A stretch of 42,536 nucleotides of DNA from Chloroflexota bacterium (GTDB lineage Bacteria; Chloroflexota; Limnocylindria; Limnocylindrales; CSP1-4): NCBI GenBank assembly GCA_025935925.1, contig JAICUI010000024.1, forward strand, positions 1-42,536, written 5' to 3'. The notes beneath the pieces are model-generated. The model made no database searches. It saw only the letters and a program-made list of their open reading frames with translations, and had not been told where the DNA came from. Within the stretch, counting starts at the first letter, position 1. Every line of letters starts with the position of its first letter. The position numbers were made by a program, and so were the translations under genes. Below are positions 6,869 to 15,308 of this stretch, piece after piece.

Positions 6869-9156
6869 CGCGCGACCCCGGCGTCGCGCTCCTGGATCGC
6901 CCGCCACACGCGCTCCGGCGTGAACGGCGCCTCGCGCAACCGGATGCCCGCGGCGCGCTCGACCGCGTTCGCGATCGCGGCCGCGACCGGGTTCAGGGCG
7001 CCCTCGCCGCCACCCTTCGCGCCGTACACGCCGACGCCGTCGCCACGCTCGACCAGGACCGTCCGCAGCTCGGGCAGGTTGGTCGTCCGCGGCACGCGGT
7101 AGTCGAACAGGTTGCCGTTGAGCAGGTTGCCGTCCTCGTAGACGAGCTCCTCGAGCGTCGCCATCCCGAGCCCCATCATCGCCGCGCCCACGTCCTGCGC
7201 CTCGGCGGTCTGCGGGTTGATCGCGCAGCCGATGTCGCCGACCGTGACGAGCTTCTCGATCGTGATCCGGCCGGTCTGCTCGTCGACCGAGACCTCGACC
7301 CCGACGCAGCCGATCTCCCAGAACGGCGGCATCTCGGCGGTCGCGCCGGATCGTCGCAGGTAGCCCCGGCCGACGGCCTCGCCGGCGGCGCCCCCGAACC
7401 ACGCCCGGACGACCTCGCCCCAGTCGTGGAGCGTGTCGCCGACCTGGACCCCGGAGCGCCGCTCCTCGACCGCGGGGCCGTCGGGTGCGAGCGCCGTCGT
7501 CGCCCACTCGACGAGCTGCTCGCGCAGGTCGCGCGCGGCGGCCTGGATCGCGAGGCCCATGAGCGTCGTCGTCCGGCTCGCGCCCGTGGACCGGTCGTAC
7601 GACACGGCGGCGGTGTCGCTCTGGATGAGGTGCACGCGGTCGAGCTCGACGCCCATCTCGGCCGCCGCGATCTGCGCGAGGACCGTCGACGAGCCCTGCC
7701 CGATCTCGGTGCTGCCGCACGACGCGACGATCGACCCGTCGGCGAGGACGCGGACGATCGCCGTCGTGATCGGCTCCGAGCCCGCATCGGACGCCGAGAG
7801 GCAGATCCCGCGGCCGCGGCCCGGCGGCAGGGGAGCGTCCCAGCCGAGCTCCTCGGCCGCGAGGGCGAGGTCGCCGGCGAGGTCCGCGTCGATGCCGCGC
7901 GCCTTCGGCCACGGACGCTCGCCCGGGTCGAGCACGTTCCGCCGGCGGAGCGCCAGCGGGTCGATGCCGAGCTTCGCCGCCGCCTCGTCGAGCTGCGACT
8001 CGCCCGCGAGCGTGACCTGCGGCGCACCGAAGCCACGGAACGAGGACGCGGGCGCGGTGTTCGTGTAGACGACGTCGCACGTCACGTCGAGCGCGAGGAT
8101 CCGGTACGGACCGCCGAGCCGGTTGGCGGCCTTGCGGCCGACGAGCGGCGAGTTCTCGGCGTACGCGCCGGTGTCGAGGTGGATCGTCGCGTGGCGCCCG
8201 AGGATGTGGCCCTCGCGGTCGAACGCGGTCCGCAGCCGCACGGTCGCGGCGTCGCCACGGGTCGTCAGGATCGCCTCCTCGACCGACAGCGCGAGCCGGA
8301 CCGGCCGGCCGGCGCGCAGCGCCAGCGCCGCCGTGAGCGGCTCGATCTTGGTGTACGACTTGCTGCCGTAGCCGCCGCCGACGTACGGGACGACGACGCG
8401 GACCTTGGCGAGCGGCAGGTCGAAGCAGTGCGCGAGGTCGTCGCGGACCATGTACGGGTGCTGGCCGCTCGTCCAGACCGTGAGGCCGTCGTCGGACCAC
8501 TGCGCGAGGGCCGTGTACGGCTCCATCGCGTACGCGTAGCACATGGGGTAGTGGTACTCGCCCTCCACGACGAGGTGGGCGTCGCTGAAGGCGGCCGCGA
8601 TGTCGCCCCATGCCTGGCGCGATGACGAGCAGACGTTGGCGTGCGTGCGCCGGATGTCCTCCTCGAAGCCCCGGTGCGGGCGCTGCTCGCCGGGCCGCTC
8701 GTGGAGGACCGGCGCGTCGTCGCCGAGCGCCTCGGCGGTGTCGCGGACGAAGGGGAGAGGCTCCCACTCGATGTCGATGAGCCGGAGCGCCTCCTCGGCG
8801 GTCACGGCGTCCTCGGCGACCACGCCGACGACCGGCTCGCCGGCGAAGCGGACCTTGTCGACGGCGATCAGCGGGTGGTCCGCGACCGCGTGGCCGTACA
8901 CGAGGTGCACGTCGTCGAGCTCCGCGGCCGACACGACGGCGATGACGCCCGGATGCGCGCGCGCCGCGTCGAGGTCCACGCGCCGGATCCGGGCGTGGGC
9001 GTACGGGCTGCGCAGGATCTTCGCGTGCGCCATGCCGGGGACCGACAGGTCGACGGTGAACGCGGCCGCGCCCGTCACCTTCGCGACGCCGTCGCGGCGG
9101 GGCACGGGAACGCCGATCGGGGCGGGGACGTCGGGGCGCGTGACGACGTGCCTCAC
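6865..9156 (-). CDS. Molybdenum hydroxylase large (Mo-binding) subunit, xanthine dehydrogenase family
   Basis: Catalytic subunit of about 763 residues carrying the molybdopterin cofactor; hydroxylates a substrate carbon with water as oxygen source. Visible motifs: GGGYGSKSYTKIEP (cofactor contact), ASSFRGFGAPQ (active-site loop of the xanthine dehydrogenase type, not the Cys-containing loop of true CO dehydrogenase), GSTEIGQGSSTV and the C-terminal YGAKGGGEGALNP with the catalytic Glu. It starts at GTG 9156, overlapping the stop of the 2Fe-2S subunit. Together with the two genes before it, it forms an L/S/M-type heterotrimer. The family covers purines, nicotinate, quinolines and aldehydes; the loop type argues for a heterocycle or similar, and nothing more specific can be read. 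Confidence 0.95.
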   Translation of the reverse strand: MRHVVTRPDVPAPIGVPVPRRDGVAKVTGAAAFTVDLSVPGMAHAKILRSPYAHARIRRVDLDAARAHPGVIAVVSAAELDDVHLVYGHAVADHPLIAVDKVRFAGEPVVGVVAEDAVTAEEALRLIDIEWEPLPFVRDTAEALGDDAPVLHERPGEQRPHRGFEEDIRRTHANVCSSSRQAWGDIAAAFSDAHLVVEGEYHYPMCYAYAMEPYTALAQWSDDGLTVWTSGQHPYMVRDDLAHCFDLPLAKVRVVVPYVGGGYGSKSYTKIEPLTAALALRAGRPVRLALSVEEAILTTRGDAATVRLRTAFDREGHILGRHATIHLDTGAYAENSPLVGRKAANRLGGPYRILALDVTCDVVYTNTAPASSFRGFGAPQVTLAGESQLDEAAAKLGIDPLALRRRNVLDPGERPWPKARGIDADLAGDLALAAEELGWDAPLPPGRGRGICLSASDAGSEPITTAIVRVLADGSIVASCGSTEIGQGSSTVLAQIAAAEMGVELDRVHLIQSDTAAVSYDRSTGASRTTTLMGLAIQAAARDLREQLVEWATTALAPDGPAVEERRSGVQVGDTLHDWGEVVRAWFGGAAGEAVGRGYLRRSGATAEMPPFWEIGCVGVEVSVDEQTGRITIEKLVTVGDIGCAINPQTAEAQDVGAAMMGLGMATLEELVYEDGNLLNGNLFDYRVPRTTNLPELRTVLVERGDGVGVYGAKGGGEGALNPVAAAIANAVERAAGIRLREAPFTPERVWRAIQERDAGVAR

Positions 9157-9746
9157 TGCTGCGACTCCACGGGCTCCGTGCCGGGATCCAGCGGGTCGCC
9201 GCCCGCCTCGGCCGACGTGACCGCGGGCACCTCCTCGCGACGAGAGGACGGCATGTCGCCGCCGGCGGCCTGGAGCACCGCTGCGATGATCGGCTCGTAC
9301 CCGGTGCACCGGCAGATGTTGCCCTCGAGCCCGTGGACGACGTCGTCGCGGCTCGGGTGCGGCTGCTCCTCGAGGAGCGCCGTGGCCGCCATCAGCATCC
9401 CCGGCGTGCAGAACCCGCACTGGAAGGCCGCCTGGTCGATGAAGGCCTGCTGCAGCGGGCTGAGCTCGCCGTCGGTCGCCAGGCCCTCCACCGTGCCGAC
9501 GCGACGGCCGTCGGCGTCGACCGCGAGGAACGTGCAGCCGCTGACGGGCAACGCGTCCACGAGCACGGTGCACGCGCCGCACACCTGCGCGTCGCACGAG
9601 ACCTTCGCGCCGCGCAGGTCGAGGCGGTCGCGGAGCACCTCGGCGAGCGTCTCGCGCGGCTCGACCACGAGCCGCCGCGGGACGCCGTTGACGACGAGCT
9701 CGATCGCGACCCGGTCGAGGCCGGGCGCCTGCAGGACGTCAGTCAT
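9153..9746 (-). CDS. Molybdenum hydroxylase small subunit (2x[2Fe-2S])
   Basis: Electron-transfer subunit of 197 residues. The N-terminal plant-type ferredoxin domain has the cluster motif CDAQVCGACTV plus a later Cys (SGCTFL). The C-terminal helical domain carries the second cluster in QCGFCTPGM and ICRCTGY, the latter near the pterin. It passes electrons from the Mo site to the FAD subunit. ATG 9746 lies inside the end of the FAD subunit gene (stop at 9739), so the two are translationally coupled. A TTG two codons earlier is possible. The C-terminal ~35 residues are an acidic, Pro-rich extension not usual in the family. Confidence 0.95.
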   Translation of the reverse strand: MTDVLQAPGLDRVAIELVVNGVPRRLVVEPRETLAEVLRDRLDLRGAKVSCDAQVCGACTVLVDALPVSGCTFLAVDADGRRVGTVEGLATDGELSPLQQAFIDQAAFQCGFCTPGMLMAATALLEEQPHPSRDDVVHGLEGNICRCTGYEPIIAAVLQAAGGDMPSSRREEVPAVTSAEAGGDPLDPGTEPVESQQ

Positions 9747-10611
9747 GGCCAACCGCCTCCGCGATCGCCGCGCGGGCCGTCGACGCGAACAGGACGCCCG
9801 CCAGGTGGCGCTTGTAGTCGGCCGATCCGTTCAGGTCCTCGACCGCGTCCAGCGAGCCGAGCGTCGCGATCCCGCCGGCGATCGCCTCGTTCAGCGCGCC
9901 GTCGCCGGCGTCCGCCCCGACGAGCGCGGCGGCCGCATCGGGCACCAGCTCCGGCACCTCGGTCAGCGACCCGACGGCCACGGTCGCGGACCGGACGACC
10001 CCGCCGTCGACGGTGACGCGCACGGCGACGGACGCCGCCGGCCGCTCGAAGAACGCGAGCTTCGCGTACGCGCGGCCCTCGCCCGGCTTGGCGGCCGGGA
10101 TCCGCACCCGCACCAGCACCTCGTCGGGCTCGCGGGTCGTGCTCAGGGGCCCGACGACGAACTCGGAGACCGTCGTCTCGCGGCGGCCGGCCGGCCCCGC
10201 GAGCTCGAGCACCGCATCGCTCGCGAGCAGCAGCGTCGCGGGGTCGGAGTGCGGCTCGGCGAACGCGAGGTTGCCGCCCAGCGTCCCCGTCGAGCGGACG
10301 CGCGTGTTGGCGACCGAGCGGACGAGCCCCACGAGGGCCGGGAAGGCGTCGGCGACGGCCGGCGATCGCTCGATCTCACGGTGCGTCGTCGTGGCGCCGA
10401 TCCGCAGCCCGCCACCATCACCCTCGATCCCGTGCAGCTCGGGGATGCCCTTGAGGTCGACGAGCGTGTCGAACTGCGCGAAGCCCATCTTCATGACCTG
10501 GAGCAGCTCCGTGCCGCCCGCCACGTACGCCGCATCACCGTTCGCGGCCTCGAAGGCCGCGAACGCCTCGTCGAGCGTGGCCGGGCGCGCCAGCCGAAAG
10601 CGCGGGATCAC
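9739..10611 (-). CDS. Molybdenum hydroxylase medium (FAD-binding) subunit
   Basis: FAD subunit of 290 residues (CoxM/XdhB type). The N-terminal FAD-binding region reads AYVAGGTELLQVMKMG, with the second flavin motif TLGGNLAFAEPHSDPATLLL typical of the family. The C-terminal CO-dehydrogenase flavoprotein domain ends in DYKRHLAGVL. It transfers electrons from the iron-sulfur subunit to an acceptor. It starts at GTG 10611, 13 bp after the stop of the racemase-family gene, so it is the second gene of this minus-strand operon. Confidence 0.94.
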   Translation of the reverse strand: MIPRFRLARPATLDEAFAAFEAANGDAAYVAGGTELLQVMKMGFAQFDTLVDLKGIPELHGIEGDGGGLRIGATTTHREIERSPAVADAFPALVGLVRSVANTRVRSTGTLGGNLAFAEPHSDPATLLLASDAVLELAGPAGRRETTVSEFVVGPLSTTREPDEVLVRVRIPAAKPGEGRAYAKLAFFERPAASVAVRVTVDGGVVRSATVAVGSLTEVPELVPDAAAALVGADAGDGALNEAIAGGIATLGSLDAVEDLNGSADYKRHLAGVLFASTARAAIAEAVGHD

Positions 10612-10624
10612 GCGGGGCCCGAGG

Positions 10625-11347
10625 TCAGAAGCACGTCATCAGGACCCCCATGCCCGGGATCGGCTCGCGGACGTTCGCCATCGTCAGCGCGTTCCACAGG
10701 TTCGCCTGGTTGTTCGCGATCACCGGGCGGCCGATGTCGGTTTCGAGCGTCCGGAGGATCGACTGGAGCGGCGTGCCGCCGCCGAGGATCACGAGGCCGT
10801 CGGACGGCGGCGCGGCGAGGAACGCCTGCTTGGCGCGCCGGTACGACGCCTCGGGCGTCTGGTCCTTGTGCTCGCGGAACGGGATCTCGCCGGGCGCCAC
10901 GAGCTGGAGGTCGACGCCCTCGTCGCGCAGGTGGCGCTCGAAGAGGTCGACGAGGTGCGGCGGGTAGTACGGCGCGAGCACCGTGACGCGCCCGAGGCCC
11001 AGGCGGCGGATCGCGCGCACGATGCCCTCCACGTTCGTCGTCGCCGGCACCCCAGCGGCGTCGTGCATCAGCTTGATCACCTCGGATGGACCCACGCCGA
11101 GCACGATCGGCGCCCCGGCCATGAGCACGAGGTCGAGGTCGGTGATCGCGGCCAGGCGAGCCGCCGCGGGACCGATCTGCGGCCGCATCGCGGCGAGGTC
11201 GGCGAGCTCGAGCGACCGCGGCCCCTCGAGCATCTGGGTCAGGAACGCGACGCCCTCGGGTGCCGCCTCCTGCATCTCGAGCAGCGACGTGGGAAGGCCG
11301 CCGGGTGCGGGGCTCAGGAAGCCGATCCGGGCGCGCCAACCGTACAT
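10625..11347 (-). CDS. Asp/Glu racemase / maleate isomerase superfamily protein
   Basis: First gene of the molybdenum hydroxylase operon, 240 residues, the usual length for arylmalonate decarboxylase and maleate cis-trans isomerase relatives. The fold is suggested by GAPIVLGVG, the central VTVLAPYYPPHLVDLFERHL and the C-terminal IANNQANLWNAL. Enzymes of this superfamily usually use one or two cysteines at the first and third of these positions; here both positions lack Cys, so ordinary racemase chemistry is doubtful. ATG 11347 has a strong GGAGGTG 7 nt upstream; a longer reading to 11404 would run into the intergenic region. Function within the pathway is unknown; decarboxylation, isomerisation or hydrolysis of an acid intermediate are all possible. 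Confidence 0.8.
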   Translation of the reverse strand: MYGWRARIGFLSPAPGGLPTSLLEMQEAAPEGVAFLTQMLEGPRSLELADLAAMRPQIGPAAARLAAITDLDLVLMAGAPIVLGVGPSEVIKLMHDAAGVPATTNVEGIVRAIRRLGLGRVTVLAPYYPPHLVDLFERHLRDEGVDLQLVAPGEIPFREHKDQTPEASYRRAKQAFLAAPPSDGLVILGGGTPLQSILRTLETDIGRPVIANNQANLWNALTMANVREPIPGMGVLMTCF

Positions 11348-11483
11348 CCGCCACCTCCGATTGCCCGAGCCGGGCCGCCCGAAACGTGGGTAGAATGGTA
11401 ACAAACCCGCTGACTTTGTATGCAGGATTCGAAGCGCCGGATCGGCGCCGCTCCGAAGCCAGGCGGTTCCGCGGAGGATTCAG
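11348..11483. promoter_or_regulatory. Divergent control region, degenerate operator copy
   Basis: The 136-bp gap between the racemase/Mo-hydroxylase operon and the cupin operon. It contains the only AT-rich patch nearby, with TAGAAT (11391), AATGGTAACAAA (11394-11405, 7 of 10 positions of the ATTGTNNACAAT palindrome found further downstream) and TTTGTATGCA (11415-11424). No -35/-10 pair with the exact 17-bp geometry seen elsewhere is present, so membership in that regulon is uncertain. Confidence 0.4.
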
Positions 11484-12002
11484 ATGACCGAGCGCAAGGA
11501 CCTCGTCGCCACGTCCGAGCAGCCGCTGAGCGGCAGCGCGATCACCGAGATGACGCAGCGGGAGCAGTGGAACAAGAAGAACCCGCCGACCGAGGCGACG
11601 ATCGTCAAGGACCTCCGGACGACCGAGCTCGTCGCGCGCGAGTACCGCGGCACCAAGGCACGCTTCTACCGGCTGTCGGGCGCGATCCGCCTCCAGCCGC
11701 ATCTGTCCGAGCTGCCGCCGAGCCACGCGTCCGTGAAGCACCGCCACACGACCGAGGCGGTGCTGTACATCGTCAAGGGCAAGGGCCACACCGTCATGCA
11801 CTATGACGGCGAGCCCGAGGAGCGGGTCGACTGGGAGGAGGGCGACCTCATCGGCATCCCGCTGTGGGCGTGGCACCAGCACTTCAACGACTCGGACAGC
11901 GACACCGCGCGGTACCTCGCGATCCAGGACACGTTCACGGTCAAGCAGATGGGCCTGCACCAGATCGAGCGGCACCCGGACAGCCCCGCCGGCGAGGAGT
12001 AG
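11484..12002 (+). CDS. Single-domain cupin protein
   Basis: A 172-residue protein with one cupin beta-barrel. Motif 1 is HRHTTEAVLYIVKGKG (two His and one Glu as metal ligands). Motif 2 is GDLIGIPLWAWHQHFN, giving the fourth ligand His. All four ligands are present, so metal binding and enzyme activity (dioxygenase, isomerase or similar) are plausible. ATG 11484 follows a GGAGG site. It is followed 28 bp later by a bicupin gene. Motif 2 closely resembles the second domain of the bicupin at 35110, so the cupins here may be related. No N-terminal export signal is seen. Confidence 0.85.
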   Translation: MTERKDLVATSEQPLSGSAITEMTQREQWNKKNPPTEATIVKDLRTTELVAREYRGTKARFYRLSGAIRLQPHLSELPPSHASVKHRHTTEAVLYIVKGKGHTVMHYDGEPEERVDWEEGDLIGIPLWAWHQHFNDSDSDTARYLAIQDTFTVKQMGLHQIERHPDSPAGEE

Positions 12003-12030
12003 GGCCCGTCCGCACCCAGCAGGAGCGCCC

Positions 12031-13125
12031 ATGACGGACCGCTGGCGTACGGTCACGCGCCTCGAGCGCGCCGACTTCTACGCGGACTGGCTCGAGGCGA
12101 GCGAGCGCAACGCGTCGATCGTCGAGCGGTCGCCGATCGTCGCGCGCGGCAAGGACCTCGTCTGGATCGACACGCCCAACGAGGACCGGCTCGCGATGAT
12201 GATCGGCGAGCAGGTGGGCTTCCCCACCAACGGCACCAACCTGTGCCGGGCCGTCGTCCCCGCGGGTCGTCACACCGGGCTGCACCGCCACGGCGAGGAG
12301 GCGATCCACGTCGTCTCGGGCGCCGGCGCGATCCTCGTCGGCGGGCGGCGCTACGACCTCCGGACCGGGACCACGGTCCACGTCCCGTACTTCGAGGGGC
12401 ACCAGGTCGTCAACCTCGGCGACGACGACCTGGAGTACGTCTCGGCGTCGACCATGGACCTCGACCTGTTCATCCGGCTCGGCCGGCTGGAGCAGCTGGC
12501 GCCCAAGGGTGACAACGATCGCGCGTTCCTCGCCGGGCTGCCGGAGGAGGAGGGCCAGCTCGACGCGCTCGGGCGGCGGATCGCGCTCCACCTCGAGGAC
12601 GCGCCGACCGAGGGCGACCGGCACCGTCGGAGCCAGGCCGACCACGAGGCGCGCAAGAACACCGAGGCTGCCGAGCGGCTCGGCCACGGCGACGGGTCCG
12701 GCGAGCACGGCAACCGGCTCATCAAGTCGACCCACGCCCACCGCCATGGCGCGATCTACATCCTCATGGGCGGGGGCGAGAGCGCCTCGGACATCCGCAA
12801 CGGGTTCACCGCCGTGAGCGTCGCGATGACGCAGATCTTCGAGGAGGTCCCGCACAGCTCGAGCCACGACCACAGCCACACCGAGGCCGTGCTGTACGCG
12901 CTCGAGGGCGTCGGGTTCTCGGAGATCGACGGCGTCCACTACGACTGGCAGGCCGGCGACGCCGTGCAGATCCCGCCAAAGATGACGCGCCACGAGCACT
13001 TCAACCCCTCGGACGCGCGGACGCGAACGCTGCGCATCGAGTACGGGATCCGCTACTTCTACGAGGGGCTCTGGCCCGGCTACTTCAAGGTCGAGCACCG
13101 GGAGTCCGCGGTCGAGCGTCCCTGA
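12031..13125 (+). CDS. Bicupin protein, gentisate dioxygenase-like fold
   Basis: A 364-residue protein with two cupin domains. The first (about 60-140) has GLHRHGEEAIHVVSGAG as motif 1 and PYFEGHQVVN as motif 2. The second (about 270-350) has SHDHSHTEAVLYALEG and PPKMTRHEHFNP. Both domains keep the His ligands. The linker (about 165-235) is charged and helical. Gentisate and salicylate 1,2-dioxygenases have this two-domain form, but overall similarity cannot be judged here, so ring cleavage is only one option. ATG 12031 has AGGAG upstream. The gene lies in an operon with the preceding cupin and following DUF262 gene (3-bp gap). Confidence 0.85.
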   Translation: MTDRWRTVTRLERADFYADWLEASERNASIVERSPIVARGKDLVWIDTPNEDRLAMMIGEQVGFPTNGTNLCRAVVPAGRHTGLHRHGEEAIHVVSGAGAILVGGRRYDLRTGTTVHVPYFEGHQVVNLGDDDLEYVSASTMDLDLFIRLGRLEQLAPKGDNDRAFLAGLPEEEGQLDALGRRIALHLEDAPTEGDRHRRSQADHEARKNTEAAERLGHGDGSGEHGNRLIKSTHAHRHGAIYILMGGGESASDIRNGFTAVSVAMTQIFEEVPHSSSHDHSHTEAVLYALEGVGFSEIDGVHYDWQAGDAVQIPPKMTRHEHFNPSDARTRTLRIEYGIRYFYEGLWPGYFKVEHRESAVERP

Positions 13126-13128
13126 TCC

Positions 13129-13665
13129 ATGCGCTGCGTGACGGACGAGCGGTTCACCGTCGGCAAGGCGCTCGCCTGGCGGAGCGCCATCGACGACGAC
13201 CCGCCCTACCAGCGGCCGTCGGATCGCTGGTCGCTCGGCCGTCGCCGCCGGTTCATCGACTCGCTGCTCAACGGCTACGACGTCCCGAAGCTGTACTTCC
13301 ACGACCGGCGCGGGGTGGAGCCGCGGCTCGTGTACGCGGTGATCGACGGCAAGCAGCGGCTGCACGCGCTGTGGTCGTTCGCGGCCGGCGAGTTCGCCCT
13401 CGACCGCGAGTTCCGGGTGACGGGCGATCCGCATCCGTCGGCACGGAACGCGCCCGCGCCGTCCGGCGGGATGCGGCTGGCGGACTTCCATCCCGCGTGG
13501 CGACGCGCGTTCCTCGACACGCACCTCAGCGTCGTCCTCATCCAGGACGCGACGCCGCGCGAGATCGACGAGCTGTTCTTCCGCCTCAACGACGGCGTGC
13601 CGCTGAGCCGCCGCGAGCGCGCCGCCGCGCGGGCCGCAGGGCTCGCTGGTGGGGTGGCCGGCTGA
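13129..13665 (+). CDS. Solitary DUF262 (GmrSD N-terminal/ParB-like) protein
   Basis: A 178-residue protein matching the N-terminal part of DUF262. The motifs PYQRP (26-30), RFIDSLLNGYDVPKLYFH, VIDGKQRLHALWSF (DGxQR core at 73-77) and FFRLNDGVPLS are all present in order. DUF262 is the ParB/Srx-like NTPase or nuclease half of GmrSD-type modification-dependent restriction enzymes, which are normally 500-700 residues with a DUF1524 HNH domain. That nuclease half is absent here, both in this frame and downstream. The gene sits 3 bp after the bicupin stop and its TGA overlaps the ATG of the next hydrolase, so it is translated as part of the catabolic operon. It may be a degraded defence gene or a repurposed domain. 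Confidence 0.8.
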   Translation: MRCVTDERFTVGKALAWRSAIDDDPPYQRPSDRWSLGRRRRFIDSLLNGYDVPKLYFHDRRGVEPRLVYAVIDGKQRLHALWSFAAGEFALDREFRVTGDPHPSARNAPAPSGGMRLADFHPAWRRAFLDTHLSVVLIQDATPREIDELFFRLNDGVPLSRRERAAARAAGLAGGVAG

Positions 13666-14489
13666 TGCCGGCGGTCGAGTTGTCGGGCCGGCCGTTCGCG
13701 TACGAGACGCGCGGCGCCGGAGACCCGCTCGTGCTCGTCGCGGGGACCGGCTATCCCGGCGCGACCTGGCCGCCCGAGCTCGTCGAGCCGCTCGCAGAGC
13801 GCCACCTCGTCGTGACGTTCGACCACCGCGGGACGGGCGGCACGCCGTCGAGCCCCGACCGCTACTCGACCCGCGGCTTCGCCGCGGACGCCGTCGCGCT
13901 GCTCGACGCGCTGGGCCTGCCGGCGGCGCACGTCGTGGGGCACTCGATGGGTGGCCGCGTCGCGCAGTGGATGGCCCTCGACCACCCGGAGCGTGTCCGG
14001 TCGCTGGTCCTCGCCGCCACGGGCCCCGGCGAGTTCCGGCCGGATCGCCCGGTGACGCGCGGCGTCCCGGTCCACACCGCGGTCAGCCTCGCGGAGCTCG
14101 GCTATCGCGGGTACCAGGAGGCGCACATCGCGGCGACGTTCTTCACGCCCGAGTTCGTCGCGGCCGAACCGGCGCGCGTCGCGTGGCTCGTCGAGGCCTT
14201 CTGGGATCACCGCCCGTCGCTCGAGAACTACCTGCGCCACGTCGTCGCGCGCCAGGAGCACCAGACCGCCGACCGGCTCGGGGACATCGCCGTCCCGACC
14301 CTCGTCCTCGTCGGCGATCGCGACACGCACCAGGGCGGGACGGGCGTGCACTGGGACCAGTCCGCGTACCTCGCGGCGCACATCCCGGGTGCCGAGACCG
14401 CAGTCGTCCACGGCGCGGCCCACGGCTACTTCTGGCAGCTGCCCGAGGAAAGCGTCCGGATCCTGCTCGACTGGACGTCGCGCCACTGA
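13665..14489 (+). CDS. Alpha/beta-fold hydrolase
   Basis: Hydrolase of 274 residues. The oxyanion region is LVLVAGTGYPGATW, the nucleophile elbow GHSMGGRVAQWMAL (Ser), the acid VGDRDTH, and the catalytic His in GAAHGYFWQL. It has the layout of 3-oxoadipate enol-lactonase, haloperoxidase-like esterases and N-formylmaleamate deformylase; no choice can be made. The ATG overlaps the DUF262 stop (TGATG). It is the last gene of the operon, and its 3' end faces the minus-strand racemase-family gene 13 bp away. Confidence 0.9.
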   Translation: MPAVELSGRPFAYETRGAGDPLVLVAGTGYPGATWPPELVEPLAERHLVVTFDHRGTGGTPSSPDRYSTRGFAADAVALLDALGLPAAHVVGHSMGGRVAQWMALDHPERVRSLVLAATGPGEFRPDRPVTRGVPVHTAVSLAELGYRGYQEAHIAATFFTPEFVAAEPARVAWLVEAFWDHRPSLENYLRHVVARQEHQTADRLGDIAVPTLVLVGDRDTHQGGTGVHWDQSAYLAAHIPGAETAVVHGAAHGYFWQLPEESVRILLDWTSRH

Positions 14490-14502
14490 CCCGCGCGGGC
14501 GA

Positions 14503-15285
14503 TCACGCGGGCGACACGCCGGCGCCGATGCCCGCGAGCAGCCGCCCGTAGCCGGCCCGCCCCTCGGGCCAGCCGATCCGCGTCAGGCAGCCCCAGACCA
14601 TGGCGCCCTTCATCGTCACCACCGGGACCCCATGCTCGCGTTCGATCCTGTCCACATGGGCATTCGAGTTCCAGGCCGGGCTGGGCAGGTACAGGGCATC
14701 GACATCCGGCGCCGCGGCCAGCGCCTCGCGCGCGGTCACGTACGGCTCGTCGGGCGGGAGCTGCTTGAACCCCTTGCCGCTCACATTCGGGTGGCCGATC
14801 GCCGCGGCGACGACGAAGCCGTCGGCCTCGAGGTAGGTCCGCAGGTGCGCGGTCTTCGTGTCCGGGTACGGGCTCCCGATCGCGACGCGCGTCGCGCCGA
14901 GGTGCCGGAGCGCGTCGGCGACCGACGTCATCCCGGTGATCGTCGGGACACCGACCTCGCGCTCCACGAGCGCACGGACCTCCTCGTTCCAGGCCGGCCC
15001 CATCGCCCCGAGCAGGAGGTCGCCCGTGATCGCGAGGACGTCCAGCGGCGAGTACTCGACGAGCCCGCGGACCGCATCGAGCAGCTCCGGGCGGAGCGCG
15101 TCGAAGGCGGCCGCGTCGAACGTGTCGCGGTTGGTCATCCGCAATGACCACAGCGTCGTCAGGACGCTCACGCCCACCCCGTCGGGCAGCAGGTCGAACA
15201 GCTGGGTGATCGTCCGGTCGACCGCGCCCGGCTTGATCCAGCCGATGGTCGCCCGGCGCGGCTGCGGCGCGCCGTCGTCGGGCAT
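14503..15285 (-). CDS. Asp/Glu racemase / arylmalonate decarboxylase-like protein
   Basis: A second superfamily member, about 260 residues, only distantly like the one at 10625. Recognisable parts are IGWIKPGAVDRTITQLF at the N-terminus, LAITGDLLLGAMGPAW, the central GATRVAIGSPYPDTKTAHLR and YLPSPAWNSNAHVDRIE, and the C-terminal VVTMKGAMVWGCLTRIG. The first cysteine position of racemases is occupied by TGDLL, while one Cys occurs in the C-terminal motif; a single Cys at the second site is also the arrangement in arylmalonate decarboxylase, though the alignment here is by eye. ATG 15285 has GGGAG upstream. It is the last gene of the ferredoxin-P450 operon, 23 bp after the P450 stop. Confidence 0.75.
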   Translation of the reverse strand: MPDDGAPQPRRATIGWIKPGAVDRTITQLFDLLPDGVGVSVLTTLWSLRMTNRDTFDAAAFDALRPELLDAVRGLVEYSPLDVLAITGDLLLGAMGPAWNEEVRALVEREVGVPTITGMTSVADALRHLGATRVAIGSPYPDTKTAHLRTYLEADGFVVAAAIGHPNVSGKGFKQLPPDEPYVTAREALAAAPDVDALYLPSPAWNSNAHVDRIEREHGVPVVTMKGAMVWGCLTRIGWPEGRAGYGRLLAGIGAGVSPA

Positions 15286-15308
15286 CGCGAGCTCCCGGGG
15301 CTTCGGTG

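Noticed and set aside
6344-9156. True aerobic CO dehydrogenase (CoxMSL with CoxG)
   Set aside because: The large subunit loop reads SSFRGFG, the xanthine dehydrogenase type, not the Cys-containing CSFR loop of CO dehydrogenase.
11361-11396. Promoter TTGCCC to TAGAAT before the cupin operon
   Set aside because: The spacing is 24 bp, too long for a normal sigma-70-type promoter.
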